Below are positions 60,976-64,000 of a stretch of 64,000 nucleotides of DNA, one piece after another. This stretch comes from Sterolibacterium denitrificans (GTDB lineage Bacteria; Pseudomonadota; Gammaproteobacteria; Burkholderiales; Rhodocyclaceae): contig NZ_LT837803.1 of NCBI RefSeq assembly GCF_900174485.1, forward strand, positions 1,689,305-1,753,304, given 5' to 3'. How positions within the stretch are numbered: the first letter of the stretch is position 1; each line of letters opens with the position of its first letter. Position numbers and translations under genes: made by a program. Under the pieces are notes generated by a model. The model searched no databases, was not told where the DNA came from, and worked only from the letters and a program-made list of their open reading frames with translations.

Positions 60976-61002
60976 CCGCTGAATGATTGCCTGATTCAGC
61001 GG
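60976..61002. promoter_or_regulatory. inverted repeat between NtrC sites and gltB promoter
   Basis: CCGCTGAAT (60976-60984) and ATTCAGCGG (60994-61002) form perfect 9-bp arms around a 9-bp centre. It has no T-tract. It could bind a second regulator of gltB; the identity is unknown. Confidence 0.45.
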
Positions 61003-61056
61003 TCGATTCACTTCCCTTGCCCGTTCTGGCAAGGCCTGCGGGCGATTTGCAATAGC

Positions 61057-61072
61057 TGGCACAGAGGTTGCA
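61057..61072 (+). promoter_or_regulatory. sigma-54 promoter of gltB
   Basis: TGGCACAGAGGTTGCA matches TGGCACG-N4-TTGCW at all but one position, with correct -24/-12 spacing. The predicted start is near 61083, about 80 bp before the gltB ATG. Confidence 0.8.
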
Positions 61073-61162
61073 TAGGCTCCCTGGCAAGGGGGCGGGCCGT
61101 GTGCGTGCTCCGGATTGCAGTTTCAGGCTAATCCCCTAATAAGAAAGATGTGGAGCACGTGC

Positions 61163-64000
<2,838 letters not shown>

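Overview
The window looks like a chromosomal segment of a high-GC betaproteobacterium. The gene order rpoE-rseA-rseB-rseC-mucD-grx, the ygfX-like gene beside nadB, and the recJ/RpfE-type pair are typical of that class. A molybdenum steroid C25 dehydrogenase-type operon next to other steroid genes points to Sterolibacterium denitrificans or a close relative (Rhodocyclales/Sterolibacteriaceae). This assignment is made from recognition, not from a search.

Layout. 1-3.7 kb: end of acpP, fabF, a YgfX-like protein and convergent nadB. 4-11.7 kb: sigma-E envelope-stress operon (rpoE, rseA, rseB, rseC, mucD), a glutaredoxin-like gene, a family-5 uracil-DNA glycosylase, uvrC, pgsA and HU. 12.0 kb: tRNA-Val(TAC). 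12.2-30.2 kb: accessory sterol-catabolism region. It holds a divergent TonB-dependent receptor; the gamma, beta, alpha and delta genes of a type II DMSO-reductase-family dehydrogenase; alaS as a housekeeping interruption; a 3-ketosteroid Delta4(5alpha)-dehydrogenase-like flavoprotein; a LysR regulator; an EBP-like membrane protein; an ERG4/ERG24-type sterol reductase; two NTF2/ketosteroid-isomerase-fold proteins; and an extended-SDR protein. 30.2-34.9 kb: murI, class I fumarase, acs. 35-41.8 kb: tripartite RND efflux operon with a divergent TetR regulator. 41.9-56.2 kb: corA-like, recJ, an RpfE-type protein, lolC, lolD, a chemoreceptor, comEC, nadC, nnrDE and a PEBP-like gene. 56.6-64 kb: nitrogen-assimilation block glnA-ntrB-ntrC-gltB (gltB runs off the end).

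How the genes fit together. The receptor and the C25 dehydrogenase share a 352-bp divergent intergenic region with a strong sigma-70-like promoter and an 18-bp perfect palindrome placed like an operator. The dehydrogenase would hydroxylate the tertiary C25 of the sterol side chain with water, and the Kst4D-, KSI- and SDR-like proteins would act on the ring system. The adjacent EBP-like and ERG24-like membrane proteins resemble eukaryotic sterol Delta8-Delta7 isomerase and Delta14/Delta7 reductases. They may normalise nuclear double bonds of phytosterols or ergosterol-type sterols before catabolism. This pair is the most unusual content of the window.

In the nitrogen block both glnA and gltB have sigma-54 -24/-12 elements at exact spacing. 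Upstream of gltB are two NtrC-like sites 20 bp apart, so the NtrBC system encoded between them probably controls both genes.
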